A stretch of DNA of 64,000 nucleotides from a virus. The notes under the pieces are model-generated. The model was not told where the DNA came from. It did not search any database and was given only the letters and a program-made list of their open reading frames with translations. Positions 32,755-41,595 of the stretch are shown in pieces. A program made the translations under genes and the position numbers. Where the stretch lies: positions 1 through 64,000 of IMG/VR virus record IMGVR_UViG_3300042881_003464, one strand, 5' to 3'. The first letter of the stretch is position 1. Every line of letters starts with the position of its first letter.

Positions 32755-33927
32755 TTATCGCTTGGGTGGAGTTGGGAAGAATACACTGTCACTCTTGTTG
32801 ATAATGGCTCTTGTGGCGCCTGGTGCACCTGCACGAATAATATCCTTGGCTGAACCAGTGGCTTCTTCTCTGATAATGCCGCCAATGTCTGCGCCTTTGA
32901 AAGTACCGTAGGCAGTGCCAGCTTTTTGAACCGCACCAAGAATGCCGGCTGTGCCACCACGTTGCAGATCGCTGATGATACCAAGACCTGTGTCCAACAA
33001 ACCACCTTGACCCAATACACTGGCTGTGCTGCCAGGGCGTGCCAAAGGACTGCGTTGAGTATCATATCTTGATGGGTCAGCAAAACCTTTGACGTTGACA
33101 TCGCTGTCTGTGGGTTGATCCGATCCTGCTGGCGATCTAGATCCTATAGCACCACTGTAATACTTCACTGTTTCGTACTGAATGGTCATTTGATGCTGCA
33201 TTGGACCTGAATCACTGTAATCAAAGGTATCATGATTCCAGGCTGTGATCACAGGATTGATAAGCACATAACTCACAAACTTGTGTTGATTTAGACCATA
33301 GATTCTAATGTCTCTGAAAAACGGCGGTTTACCGCTGGTGTCAGTGCCATTGCTAAACGCCGCAGGATTTTGATAGCTTTCACCAATAAAGCCCCAATCA
33401 TTACCGTTGCGAGTGTTTTGATAGATATCTCTACCATTGTAATCAAATCCACTGCTGACATTTTCCGCAAGTCCATTGGTTCCTGCTGTACCTGCTCCAC
33501 CATTGTAGGCTTGACTAGGATCTTTGTAGTAGTAACTGAAATAGTTGTACCACATGTTTCTCACAAGATCACTACCGTCATCATGAAATGTAACAGTCAC
33601 AGGTTGATAGTTGATCTTGGTTTGCACCAGTCGTTTACGGTTGTATTGATTTAGAGTGTTTACTGCTAGTTCGTACTGCGGAAGTTGAATGTTTTTAACT
33701 GTTAAGCCAAGATTAGAAACGTCGGTGTTACTAAAAGCACCAGTGGGACCAAACATTTGTGGTATGTTGGCCGCATTGATTGTGAAGCTTACATGATAAA
33801 GAAACTTAAAACGAGGAGCCAGCTCGTATCCGTTTGTACGGAATACTTTGCTGGCATGTTTGTAGTCTCTAAAGGAATCAACACCAACGAATCCTTTAAG
33901 GAAGTCTTGACCCCAAGAAGCTGCCAT
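32755..33927 (-). CDS. Tail tube-fold protein (gp54/gp48-like)
   Basis: A 390-residue protein whose first 250 residues resemble the gp19 tail tube fold: FLYHVSFTINA, LTVKNIQLPQYEL, NQYNRKRLVQTKINYQPVTVTFHDDG and MWYNYFSYYYKD are blocks shared with tail-tube-related baseplate proteins of T4-like phages. The C-terminal third is Gly-rich and low complexity. Its size, and position next to gp19, suggest the tube initiator or cap of the baseplate (gp54 or gp48); the two cannot be separated without alignment. Confidence 0.65.
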   Translation of the reverse strand: MAASWGQDFLKGFVGVDSFRDYKHASKVFRTNGYELAPRFKFLYHVSFTINAANIPQMFGPTGAFSNTDVSNLGLTVKNIQLPQYELAVNTLNQYNRKRLVQTKINYQPVTVTFHDDGSDLVRNMWYNYFSYYYKDPSQAYNGGAGTAGTNGLAENVSSGFDYNGRDIYQNTRNGNDWGFIGESYQNPAAFSNGTDTSGKPPFFRDIRIYGLNQHKFVSYVLINPVITAWNHDTFDYSDSGPMQHQMTIQYETVKYYSGAIGSRSPAGSDQPTDSDVNVKGFADPSRYDTQRSPLARPGSTASVLGQGGLLDTGLGIISDLQRGGTAGILGAVQKAGTAYGTFKGADIGGIIREEATGSAKDIIRAGAPGATRAIINKSDSVFFPTPPKR

Positions 33928-33934
33928 CTATGGT

Positions 33935-34576
33935 TTACGCTGCTGGAGCGCCCGTTAGTGATCCAGTGATTACATCGCCAACTGTTCGTCCAATGGTTGC
34001 GCCAACGCCAGAACCAATTGGTGTCTGCAGAGCATTGTCAAATGCCATGGTCATAGTAATTGTTACAGCTTCGCTTGATCCATAGTTTAGATCATTGTAG
34101 TTGACGCCTTTTAGGTAGCAACCGTAAATTTCCCAGGTTTCAAGAACCACTGGAGCACTGGTACCATTGCCGCCGTCTAGGATCTCGCAACGTGTGGTAA
34201 ATTTATAATCAATACCAGATGCAGCTGATGCCTGTTCCATGAAATCTAGTTGTTTCTGTAGTTGCTCACCAACACGTTTTTGAACATTACCACCTGCATC
34301 GTCACGTAGGTTAACTGTGACGTCACTCCAGCTGTGCTTGCCAGCTAGTTTCAAAGTGCTGTTATAGATTGGCACCAAGATTTCCTCAAAGGTAACCTCG
34401 GGGCGGGTAAAATCAATAACCTGCTTGGTAAGTTCAGTACGCGGTGTGCTCACACCCAAACCTTCAAATATCACTCTAAAGCGATACTTTAGTTTGGGCA
34501 TTAACAGGCCCTGGGTCGATGAACTTTGATCGCTGGCCAGTGGCACTGTCATTCTTGTTAGCGATGATACGGCCAT
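33935..34576 (-). CDS. 19: Tail tube protein gp19
   Basis: A 213-residue protein with the full tail tube pattern: start MAVSSLTRMTVPLASDQSSSTQGLLMPKL has the typical N-terminal arm, then YRFRVIFEGLGVS, RPEVTFEEILVPIYNSTLKLAGKHSWSDVTVNLRDD and MEQASAAS, which read like the cyanophage gp19 block. T4 gp19 is 163 residues; the extra 50 are at the C-terminus. A late-type TAAATA element and AGGAG lie before its ATG. Confidence 0.88.
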   Translation of the reverse strand: MAVSSLTRMTVPLASDQSSSTQGLLMPKLKYRFRVIFEGLGVSTPRTELTKQVIDFTRPEVTFEEILVPIYNSTLKLAGKHSWSDVTVNLRDDAGGNVQKRVGEQLQKQLDFMEQASAASGIDYKFTTRCEILDGGNGTSAPVVLETWEIYGCYLKGVNYNDLNYGSSEAVTITMTMAFDNALQTPIGSGVGATIGRTVGDVITGSLTGAPAA

Positions 34577-34595
34577 GTTTATCTCCTATATACAG

Positions 34596-34601
34596 TATTT
34601 A
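34596..34601 (-). promoter_or_regulatory. Late-promoter-like TAAATA element before gp19
   Basis: Minus strand CATAAATACTGTATATAGGAG; the hexamer ends 20 bases before the gp19 ATG at 34576, with AGGAG between, matching the spacing at the other late genes in the window. Confidence 0.6.
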
Positions 34602-34638
34602 TGGCACAACAATCCTGGAAAATCATGTCCATATTCTA

Positions 34639-37600
34639 TTAGATAGCCTGTGCTGATGCTGTTTGTCCAGCACTGATTTCACCAGTGTTCTTGATTCGCA
34701 GCGGAATGTAGATAAATTCAACTGCTTTAACAGGTTCAATAGCAATATCTACATAGAGCTCGTTACGATCAATTGTGGCTGGTGTGTTGTTGCTGAGATC
34801 GCATACCACAAGATAATCATATACACCACGCTTGGCCACAAGGTCAATCATGAGACTTTCACAGCTATTCTTGATTTCGTCTCGTGTGATTTGATCATTT
34901 GGTTCAAACAAGAACTGTTTACCAATTTGCTCTAGTCTGCCACGGATAAATGCAACCAAACGGGCTACATTGATACGATTTAGAGCAGAGCTAATGCTGG
35001 TAGCTGTCTTATTACCAAAGTTAGTGATGCCCACACCTGGAATAAAGGTAATTGGGTTGATAGCGTTTTCATACAACACATCTCTCAGGCCTTGACGCAC
35101 ACCAAGTTGTACAAACTCACCAGTTTGAGCATTGATATAACCAATGCGATCTGCATTGTCTACTAGACCACGACGTGTACCAGCAGGTGCCATCCAGGGG
35201 AAAGCCACTTCGTCGTTACGAATAAATGTACGCAGCATCATGTGAGTAGCTGGCTGCACAATTGGGTTGCCGCTGAGATCAGTAGTCTGACAGCTGGGAT
35301 AGAACGTTGCCATGTATTGATTAGCAGTGTTCAATCCATCACCAGTAGGCAAGCCTTCACCGTTGTTGTCAGTTACCCAATCAGTGATACCAGTGCCTTC
35401 TGGACTTAGACGCAGAGGTGTGTCAACCAACACAAAACCAGTGTTGTTACGCTCGTTGTTTAAGGCCACCATGTTCACAGCAAGTTCTGGATACTGTGGA
35501 GTAGCAATCAGCTGATATACCAACTGTTCTTCACGAAGTTGTGTGTTTGAATCAATGCCTGCTTTCAATGCCTGTACGACCAAGGCACGCTGTGCTTGAC
35601 GTCCCATGTATGGGCTACCGTCGTTCTTAAGTCCGCTGGCACTAACCCATGCATTTCTTTCAGCTGGCAGAGTTACATCTGGATAGTCAGTTGGGTTGAA
35701 GTAATTGACTGCAAATCTCTTGACATTGAATCCCGAACGACGTGTGTTAAACAACAGCATGCCTGTGGGATATAGATCAGGATCAGGTGCATCAAGATCC
35801 AGATAATCCGAAGTCAACAGACTCACAATACTTGGAATAGCATCAGTGATTGGATTCACTGATCCATTTGTGCCCCAACGTGCATCTGCAAATAGAATAC
35901 CATTTTCTGTGGTTTGATCAGCGTTGCTGATCTTGACCCATTGATCTTCACCATCAACATTTTCCCAGCGGTAGAGCTGTGGATAGTTTTCTAGGTCGCT
36001 GGTATCAATCCAAAGATCACCATACACCAGTGGACTCTGAGCCACATCATTTTGTGTGGTTGGAGCTGTGGTGCTGAACTGTGGACCAGTTGCATTGGTC
36101 AAGCTTAGGTTAAAGCCTCGCACATCATTGGTGACGTTTTGATAACCTTGCCATCCGTTGTCACCATTGATCATGATATCTGCTTGATCAACAGCGGAAT
36201 AGTACCATAGACGTCCATTGGCTGGATCTTGATCAGGTGCGTTGTCGCTGGCTGTGTAGTCAAACTCAACCCAGTTGCTCAAAGTATATGAACCATCTGG
36301 GTTGGCTCTAGCATTGATTGACTGGTCAAAACCAGCAGTCAGTAGAGGTGTACCGCTGACATCTTCAACCACTATCACACCGCCTAGTGCATGTGTAAGA
36401 ACCATTTGACCATTGGCGTTTACCGAAGCCGACACCTTGGGCACGTTGGCTGCACTCACAGCAGTCACAAAAGCTGCTGGGGTAGATCCATTAATAACCA
36501 CTGTCACAGGGTTTGTTAATGTATCGCTGTTGGCAGTGCTGGCTTGAATTGTAAATGATGTGCCATTGATAAACACTGGATCAATTTCGCTACCTGTGGC
36601 ATTGGTTGGTCCTGTGGCCAGGCGTTTTAGAATTTCTAGTGTAAATGTTTCGTCTTGTTCAACATTGGTAACTGCATAGGTTGAGTTAGCAGGAATATTT
36701 TGTCCACCGCCTGCAGGATCAAGTGCTTTGTTAGCAGCTTGGTCGCTGGAATAGATTGGACAGCCTTGCTGAACAAATGCGCCCAACACGCTGTCATAGC
36801 GTTTGATCACAAGATTAGCACCAAGATTGCTTGCAGTTGTTTTGTTCCATACACTGCCAGTGGCCTTGGGCTCAGCATCAGTTTCACGCCAGCGAGGTAC
36901 CTGGAAGTTAGGACTCTGTTGTAGTGCAGGAGCATAATATGATCTTGGAGTAATTCCAAGTTCGCCCAGCGGATTGCCTGTTACATTGTACAATGTAACA
37001 ATACCACCATTGGCTGTTGAACCATCACTTGTGGCCTGACTATCTGCATAGATTGTCAAGCGTCCGTCAACTTCTGCGGCTGTAACACCAGTGATGCTAG
37101 CAGCATTGATAGCAGTTACCACGTCAGTGATTGTGTTGTTTGGTGCCACTGAAATATTGATTGGCACATCGTTTACTGTGAAAACGGTGTTTGGAGTCAG
37201 TGATACTGGAGCCAGGTTACCCTGTACAGTTGGCCAGCTCAGTTTCCATGGATCACTACCAACCAATACCCAGTCATTCACTGAGTTCTTGTAGTAAACA
37301 GGATTGTTCGCATTCAAGGCATTGATAGCATAGCTACCAATTGTGCCAATTGATTGAAGTGGCAGTGTGCTAGGTGCTGGCTCAAGCTGATCAGTGCTTG
37401 TGATCACAATCGGAGTGATTTCACTAAAGGTGCCTGTGGCCAGGTTCCATTGGAAGATGCCCCAGCGAGTGGTTGCTGTGTCAAACCAGAAAGTGCCATT
37501 GTCAGGATCGCCAGTGGGGCGTACCAGTGTAGCAGTGAGTTCTGCTAGGTCAACGTCAGCACGCTGAACATAAGCACGGTTACTGATACCCAGGCATGAA

Positions 37601-37893
37601 TATGCAGCCATTAGGCCATATTCATTGAGTTCGTATCCATTGATTGGTGTTCCAGCTGATGTTTGATAGAAGAATGGTACACCAAAAGTAGCGGCTAAGT
37701 CACGCTGACTTGTGATAGTGTACACACGGTTAGCGTTTGCCGCTAGTGTTCCAGGTGCTACGCCGACGCCAGTGCCAGAAATTTTGTTCTGGGCAGTGGC
37801 TATCATGATAAACGGTACGGTATTGGTGGCTGCAGGGATGTAGTTACTTTCGTCAATAACGGTAACTTCTACGCCAGGTGATGTAAGTGCCAT
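34639..37893 (-). CDS. 18: Tail sheath protein gp18
   Basis: A 1084-residue sheath protein. The N-terminus MALTSPGVEVTVIDESNYIPAA and NTVPFIMIATAQNK is the sheath N-terminal arm, with the YFNPTDYPDVTLPAERNAWVSASG and TAISSALNRINVARLVAFIRGRLEQIGKQFLFEPND blocks near the end forming the conserved C-terminal core that polymerises. T4 gp18 has 659 residues; the extra 400 lie in the middle, made of beta-rich Asn/Thr-rich repeats (residues about 130-620), and probably form outward domains on the sheath. Confidence 0.9.
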   Translation of the reverse strand: MALTSPGVEVTVIDESNYIPAATNTVPFIMIATAQNKISGTGVGVAPGTLAANANRVYTITSQRDLAATFGVPFFYQTSAGTPINGYELNEYGLMAAYSCLGISNRAYVQRADVDLAELTATLVRPTGDPDNGTFWFDTATTRWGIFQWNLATGTFSEITPIVITSTDQLEPAPSTLPLQSIGTIGSYAINALNANNPVYYKNSVNDWVLVGSDPWKLSWPTVQGNLAPVSLTPNTVFTVNDVPINISVAPNNTITDVVTAINAASITGVTAAEVDGRLTIYADSQATSDGSTANGGIVTLYNVTGNPLGELGITPRSYYAPALQQSPNFQVPRWRETDAEPKATGSVWNKTTASNLGANLVIKRYDSVLGAFVQQGCPIYSSDQAANKALDPAGGGQNIPANSTYAVTNVEQDETFTLEILKRLATGPTNATGSEIDPVFINGTSFTIQASTANSDTLTNPVTVVINGSTPAAFVTAVSAANVPKVSASVNANGQMVLTHALGGVIVVEDVSGTPLLTAGFDQSINARANPDGSYTLSNWVEFDYTASDNAPDQDPANGRLWYYSAVDQADIMINGDNGWQGYQNVTNDVRGFNLSLTNATGPQFSTTAPTTQNDVAQSPLVYGDLWIDTSDLENYPQLYRWENVDGEDQWVKISNADQTTENGILFADARWGTNGSVNPITDAIPSIVSLLTSDYLDLDAPDPDLYPTGMLLFNTRRSGFNVKRFAVNYFNPTDYPDVTLPAERNAWVSASGLKNDGSPYMGRQAQRALVVQALKAGIDSNTQLREEQLVYQLIATPQYPELAVNMVALNNERNNTGFVLVDTPLRLSPEGTGITDWVTDNNGEGLPTGDGLNTANQYMATFYPSCQTTDLSGNPIVQPATHMMLRTFIRNDEVAFPWMAPAGTRRGLVDNADRIGYINAQTGEFVQLGVRQGLRDVLYENAINPITFIPGVGITNFGNKTATSISSALNRINVARLVAFIRGRLEQIGKQFLFEPNDQITRDEIKNSCESLMIDLVAKRGVYDYLVVCDLSNNTPATIDRNELYVDIAIEPVKAVEFIYIPLRIKNTGEISAGQTASAQAI

Positions 37894-37921
37894 GTTGATG
37901 GTTCCTTTTACAAGTTATTGA

Positions 37922-37927
37922 TATTTA
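37922..37927 (-). promoter_or_regulatory. Late-promoter-like TAAATA element before gp18
   Basis: Minus strand CGATAAATATCAATAAC, 29 bases before the gp18 ATG at 37893, with AAAGGA close to the start. Confidence 0.6.
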
Positions 37928-37960
37928 TCGGAAACACCAAAAACTGCTGAGATACGTTGC

Positions 37961-37972
37961 CCTTTGCAAAGG
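37961..37972. promoter_or_regulatory. 12-base perfect palindrome between divergent genes
   Basis: CCTTTGCAAAGG lies between gp18 (minus) and the HNH-like gene (plus). Its position in the only divergent gap of the tail region suggests a protein-binding site, but no function is shown. Confidence 0.4.
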
Positions 37973-37991
37973 TCCGCTAGTAAATACTCAC

Positions 37992-38339
37992 ATGAAACGT
38001 CCTATATGCACTGTGTGCCAACAAAGACCTTGTGCCGTGAATTATCATAGTCAAGACACAGTACACTATCGTAGCAAGTGTGATACTTGTTCGAGAAAAC
38101 ACAAGAAACTCAAGCCAAGAGAGCCCAAGTGGAAAAAGCAGGGATACAAAAAGAAATCAATCTGCGACTTGTGCGGATTCAAAGCCCGCATAGCCAGCCA
38201 GATCCTAGTGTATCACATAGACGGGGATCTAAACAACGTAGAACACCGCAACCTTCGCAGTGTGTGTAGAAACTGTGTAGAGGATATCAAACGGCAAGAC
38301 CGTCCTTGGCGGCGTGGTGATCTTGAACCAGACTTTTAA
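37992..38339 (+). CDS. HNH-type zinc finger protein
   Basis: A 115-residue protein with two Cys4-type knuckles. C6/C9 and C30/C33 form the first; C58/C61 and C92/C95 frame the HNH-like core VYHIDGDLNNVEHRNLRSVCRNC (H75, D77, N81, H85). HNH proteins are DNA nucleases, often mobile; a short one could also be a DNA-binding regulator. It is a lone plus-strand gene inside minus-strand tail genes and its end overlaps the dNMP kinase gene by 53 bases, which fits insertion. It is preceded by TAAATACTCAC, only 6 bases before the ATG. Confidence 0.62.
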   Translation: MKRPICTVCQQRPCAVNYHSQDTVHYRSKCDTCSRKHKKLKPREPKWKKQGYKKKSICDLCGFKARIASQILVYHIDGDLNNVEHRNLRSVCRNCVEDIKRQDRPWRRGDLEPDF

Positions 38340-38961
38340 GCTGCTGGTAAAGATCTTGTATAGAACCATTGTTGTCAAGCTCAGCATCAAACCGCTGTCC
38401 TATCCAGGCCCACTCGCTGTGATGTACGTCTGGAAAACGCTGCGCCATGAGTTCATGGGCGTCTTCCAGTAACCACTGATCGTCTTCTCCAGTGGTATTT
38501 TCCTTGAGCGCACACTGGTACCATTTGGGCAGGTCGCCGCGTTTGATCCAATAGATGCGTCCACCGGCCCTGCGAATTGCAGCTATTTCATTAGGAAAAC
38601 GCACGTCAGAAATCACCACGTGATCACTGCTGGTGTGAAGTTTGTTTTCTAAACTGGCTATCCAGATGTCATCATGAAATCCCTGGCGGCACACTTCTGT
38701 GCCCCAGTTTTGCAATATCCAACGAGGAGTTAGATCCGGCATGCCTAATCTCTGGCTCCACCAGGGATCAACTTTTTCTCTCCAGGCTCGACTTTCTGCT
38801 GTGCGTCCTTCCAACATCACTCGATCCCAGCCAAACACCGCACTCACAGCATCTTTGAGTGTGTTTGCAAAACTGTCACGTCTAAAACCATGAAAGTTTA
38901 CCAAATAATCAGCAGCAGTGTCTTTACCTGACCCAATTAATCCCACGAACCCTACTATCAT
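38287..38961 (-). CDS. 1: Deoxynucleoside monophosphate kinase (T4 gp1-like)
   Basis: A 224-residue kinase. P-loop GLIGSGKDT (7-15) begins the protein, as in T4 gene 1 dNMP kinase (241 residues), which phosphorylates dTMP, dGMP and hydroxymethyl-dCMP. The block VVISDVRFPNEIAAIRRAGGRIYWIKR matches the family's substrate region. It overlaps its upstream gene by 4 bases (ATGA). Together with the DexA-like exonuclease it forms a nucleotide-recycling pair inserted between tail and neck genes. Confidence 0.82.
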   Translation of the reverse strand: MIVGFVGLIGSGKDTAADYLVNFHGFRRDSFANTLKDAVSAVFGWDRVMLEGRTAESRAWREKVDPWWSQRLGMPDLTPRWILQNWGTEVCRQGFHDDIWIASLENKLHTSSDHVVISDVRFPNEIAAIRRAGGRIYWIKRGDLPKWYQCALKENTTGEDDQWLLEDAHELMAQRFPDVHHSEWAWIGQRFDAELDNNGSIQDLYQQLKSLVQDHHAAKDGLAV

Positions 38962-39524
38962 GCCATGTCCTTTATACCAATACGCCGGAGTGTTTCTTGC
39001 AGTAAATCAATCTGTCTGCGACAGTCGTCAAGAGCATGGTGGCTTGCGGGCCGGTGCGCTTGATTATTAATCAACATTGGAGCAACTGGTGTGTCGTTAA
39101 ATTTTTCATTGGGCCACAGCATATACACAGTACGGCAGTCTCGTACCTTGTAGTACTGCCAGGGCAAGGGCTTTTGATAGCTCTTGTACGCATGCTCCAA
39201 AATAGTCATGTCAAAGGTTGGCCCATTGGCCCAGATAGCACTGCTTTTCCAAATAAGTTTGCCCAGTTCGTCCAGCACTTGGTCCAGAGGCTTACGATTG
39301 TCTTCAGCAAAGGCTTCTTCTCTAGCAAAGTCACTTTGCTTGGCCCACCAATCCAGTGTTCCTTGTTCTATGCTACGATTGGATTGACTTTCAAGATCCA
39401 CCCTGGCATAGTAGTTAGAGTCGTAGTAACCCTGTCCTAGGGGGTCAAAGGCCTGTGCTGCCACAGTAAGGATTGTGGCTTCTGGAGCGGTGGCTAGAGT
39501 TTCTATGTCAATCATGAGATGCAT
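38958..39524 (-). CDS. dexA: DexA-like 3'-5' exonuclease
   Basis: A 188-residue DEDDh-type exonuclease: MIDIETL (D6, E8), WANGPTFDMTIL (D105) and HHALDD (H162, D167). T4 DexA (exonuclease A) has the same signature and degrades single-stranded DNA; RNase T-like enzymes are also possible. The gene has its own sigma70-type promoter, with -10 box ending only six bases before the first ATG (39524). A second in-frame ATG at 39515 gives MIDIETL. Confidence 0.72.
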   Translation of the reverse strand: MHLMIDIETLATAPEATILTVAAQAFDPLGQGYYDSNYYARVDLESQSNRSIEQGTLDWWAKQSDFAREEAFAEDNRKPLDQVLDELGKLIWKSSAIWANGPTFDMTILEHAYKSYQKPLPWQYYKVRDCRTVYMLWPNEKFNDTPVAPMLINNQAHRPASHHALDDCRRQIDLLQETLRRIGIKDMA

Positions 39525-39530
39525 AGAAGT

Positions 39531-39558
39531 ATTATAACAGAAGTTGTGGTAAAGTCAA
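39531..39558 (-). promoter_or_regulatory. Sigma70-type promoter before dexA-like gene
   Basis: Minus strand TTGACT (39558-39553), 16 bases, TATAAT (39536-39531). The expected start site is near 39524, so the first ATG would be at or next to the 5' end of the transcript. Confidence 0.7.
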
Positions 39559-39566
39559 AGACTAGA

Positions 39567-40328
39567 TCAACCAATCACCCAGGTCAAGGGCTGTGATCCG
39601 TCTACGTAGTTTTTGAGCTGTTCGACCAAAGCATCCATTTGTGTCTGTGCTTCGGCTTTCATTGCTGTACCGTTGAGTGTGGTGCCGCCACCGGGTCCTG
39701 CTATGGTGGCAAATTTTTCACGAGCCTCGCCTACCATCATTTTGCTGGCAGCTACCATATAGTCCCTAATCCATTGACTGATTTGATAGTCTGACAACAG
39801 TTGCACCTCGGGCTTGAGTTGATACACCCACAGCAACACCTGTTCTCCGGAGCCTTTGGGATCACGTATCAGTTGCAACTTCTTGGTCACAGGATTCCAG
39901 GTAAAGTTGATAAAGCCACCAAACATACGTGCTGCTAGCTCAACATACTGAGTGTAAAAATCGTATGTGGCTAGGCCGCCGCTTTGGTTGAAGTTCATGA
40001 GATAAACCTGCATCTGAGCCTGGCTAAAAGGATCAAAAGCCGAACTAAAAGGTCCAGTGGCAATACCAAATGTTCTACGAAAGATCTGCTTGACCTGTAT
40101 CACTTCTTGGGGCAAGAAATACTCGTTTTGATCTGTGATCAACTCCATGAAGATGTAACATTCTTCATAGGCATTTTGCGCACGTTGTCTGTAGGTTCCT
40201 ATGGTTCGCTGATAAGCAGCCTCATAATGTGCTGGATCAAGCTCAACATCAATCATGAAATTGCCCAGCTGAAGCTGTGTATACTCAATTAGTTCTTGTT
40301 TTTTGGTTTCTAGGCTACCCTCGTGCAT
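39567..40328 (-). CDS. 13: Neck protein gp13
   Basis: A 253-residue neck protein. Conserved blocks are ELIEYTQLQLGNFMIDVELDPAHYEAAYQRTIGTYRQR, YFLPQEVIQVKQIFRRTFG, SDYQISQWIRDYMVAASKMMVGEAREKFATIAGPGGGTTLNG, which is the gp13 pattern of marine T4-like phages. gp13 joins the head to gp14 and the tail. A TAAATAC element, followed by AGGAG, stands upstream. Confidence 0.8.
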   Translation of the reverse strand: MHEGSLETKKQELIEYTQLQLGNFMIDVELDPAHYEAAYQRTIGTYRQRAQNAYEECYIFMELITDQNEYFLPQEVIQVKQIFRRTFGIATGPFSSAFDPFSQAQMQVYLMNFNQSGGLATYDFYTQYVELAARMFGGFINFTWNPVTKKLQLIRDPKGSGEQVLLWVYQLKPEVQLLSDYQISQWIRDYMVAASKMMVGEAREKFATIAGPGGGTTLNGTAMKAEAQTQMDALVEQLKNYVDGSQPLTWVIG

Positions 40329-40345
40329 GATCGCTCCTGATCCAG

Positions 40346-40351
40346 TATTTA
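40346..40351 (-). promoter_or_regulatory. Late-promoter-like TAAATA element before gp13
   Basis: Minus strand CCGGTAAATACTGGATCAGGAG, 17 bases before the gp13 ATG. Its TAA is the stop codon of the gene ending at 40349. Confidence 0.55.
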
Positions 40352-41503
40352 CCGGATTCGCAGCAGCAGCAAGTTCTCGTTTCCACGCCCATTGAACTTG
40401 GTTTCAGTGCTCTTGATATCTTTGAAATACTTTCTAGCAGCAGGAGCACCACCGCTCATCAGCGCCTTGATTTGCTCAGCTGGTTTACGCAGAGTTTTCT
40501 GTATGCTGTTTGTGGCATCATAGCCCAGTATAGCACTGTTCTTGACCGACAAGCTTTGTACATGACTGTCGGCCACAACATGAATCAGCTTGCGTTTTTT
40601 GCTGTCATACAACCAAGCTTCAGTGGCGCCAACTAACTTGGTCACAGGTTCCGAAGTAAGCTTGAGCTCTGGAAACTCTTTGAGGTACTTGAACTTGGCA
40701 GTGAGTTTTTCTGCACTCACTGGCTTTTTCTTGCGTGGTTTTCGCTCTACTTTTTTAATCTGCACATAACTGTCGCAGTCTGCTAGTACCTGCTCCGCAA
40801 ACTTGACTAGATTGCGTAGTTGTATTTTGCCAAAGCGACCGTAACCTTCGGCTAGTTGTGCATCTTTGCCTAGCACAGCTTCTGCAAATTCATCACGATG
40901 CTTGATCCAACTGTCTCGCACCACGCTGATATGCTGTGGACTGATGTTCATGCCGCGCAGTAGGTTTATGGGTTTGTGTTCTGCTGTGATCTTAACATCA
41001 TTGGCAATCACTGCATCTAGCATGCCTTCTAGTTCGCCTGCTACTTCCGCGGCTTTTTCGCGCAGCCTGTCTTGAATGTTGGGCTTGCTCACAGACTCTT
41101 CCACTTCTTCTACTACCTGTTTGACAGATTTAGCAGCAGCGATCAAATCAGCAATGTGAGTGTCTAGTTTTGCTCGTTCATCGGCCAAGAGTTCTAGCCC
41201 ACGTAGATTCATTCGGCTCAGCCAACCTATGGTGCAGCTAACAGATTGTTCGGGCACTCGCCCCAAGGCCTTAGCATCAGCTGATCTATCATTGCGTGCC
41301 AGCCAATCAATCAAGAGTTCTTTGGCTTCTTTTTTGCCAAAGCTATAGTGATACCATCCAAATGCCCGACTCAAGCTACTAACTCTGTTGTCGCTGTCCG
41401 GCTGCACTTTCCATTCTGGTTCTGACCCAGTGTACTTGACATCAGATTTTGAAGTCATTGCTTTGAGTGGGCGGTTTGTTTTCACAGATTTTGTAGCGTT
41501 CAT
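40349..41503 (-). CDS. Conserved phage structural-type protein
   Basis: A 384-residue Lys-rich protein. The C-terminal part EAWLYDSKKRKLIHVV ... SIQKTLRKPAEQIKALMSGG ... ETKFNGRGNENLLLLRI is strongly patterned like a widely conserved marine T4-like phage protein. The middle is helical and charged. It has a consensus-type promoter 27 bases upstream and a perfect GGAG site before its ATG. Function unknown; possibly a virion protein because it sits in the neck module. Confidence 0.6.
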   Translation of the reverse strand: MNATKSVKTNRPLKAMTSKSDVKYTGSEPEWKVQPDSDNRVSSLSRAFGWYHYSFGKKEAKELLIDWLARNDRSADAKALGRVPEQSVSCTIGWLSRMNLRGLELLADERAKLDTHIADLIAAAKSVKQVVEEVEESVSKPNIQDRLREKAAEVAGELEGMLDAVIANDVKITAEHKPINLLRGMNISPQHISVVRDSWIKHRDEFAEAVLGKDAQLAEGYGRFGKIQLRNLVKFAEQVLADCDSYVQIKKVERKPRKKKPVSAEKLTAKFKYLKEFPELKLTSEPVTKLVGATEAWLYDSKKRKLIHVVADSHVQSLSVKNSAILGYDATNSIQKTLRKPAEQIKALMSGGAPAARKYFKDIKSTETKFNGRGNENLLLLRIR

Positions 41504-41529
41504 AGTAGCTCCGTATTCAACACCTAGTA

Positions 41530-41558
41530 ATTATAGCATTCCAAGCTTATTTGGTCAA
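41530..41558 (-). promoter_or_regulatory. Sigma70-type promoter
   Basis: Minus strand TTGACC (41558-41553), 17 bases, TATAAT (41535-41530), 27 bases before the ATG at 41503. The -35 box lies inside the imperfect inverted repeat TTGGTCAACCAA, which could bind a repressor. Confidence 0.8.
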
Positions 41559-41595
41559 CCAAATTGATAGGTGCTCTACACCTGGGCTTGTCCGG

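Noticed and set aside
32748-33101. Alternate minus frame of 117 residues inside the tail tube-like gene
   Set aside because: Shadow of the real frame, with no ribosome binding site and no domain pattern.
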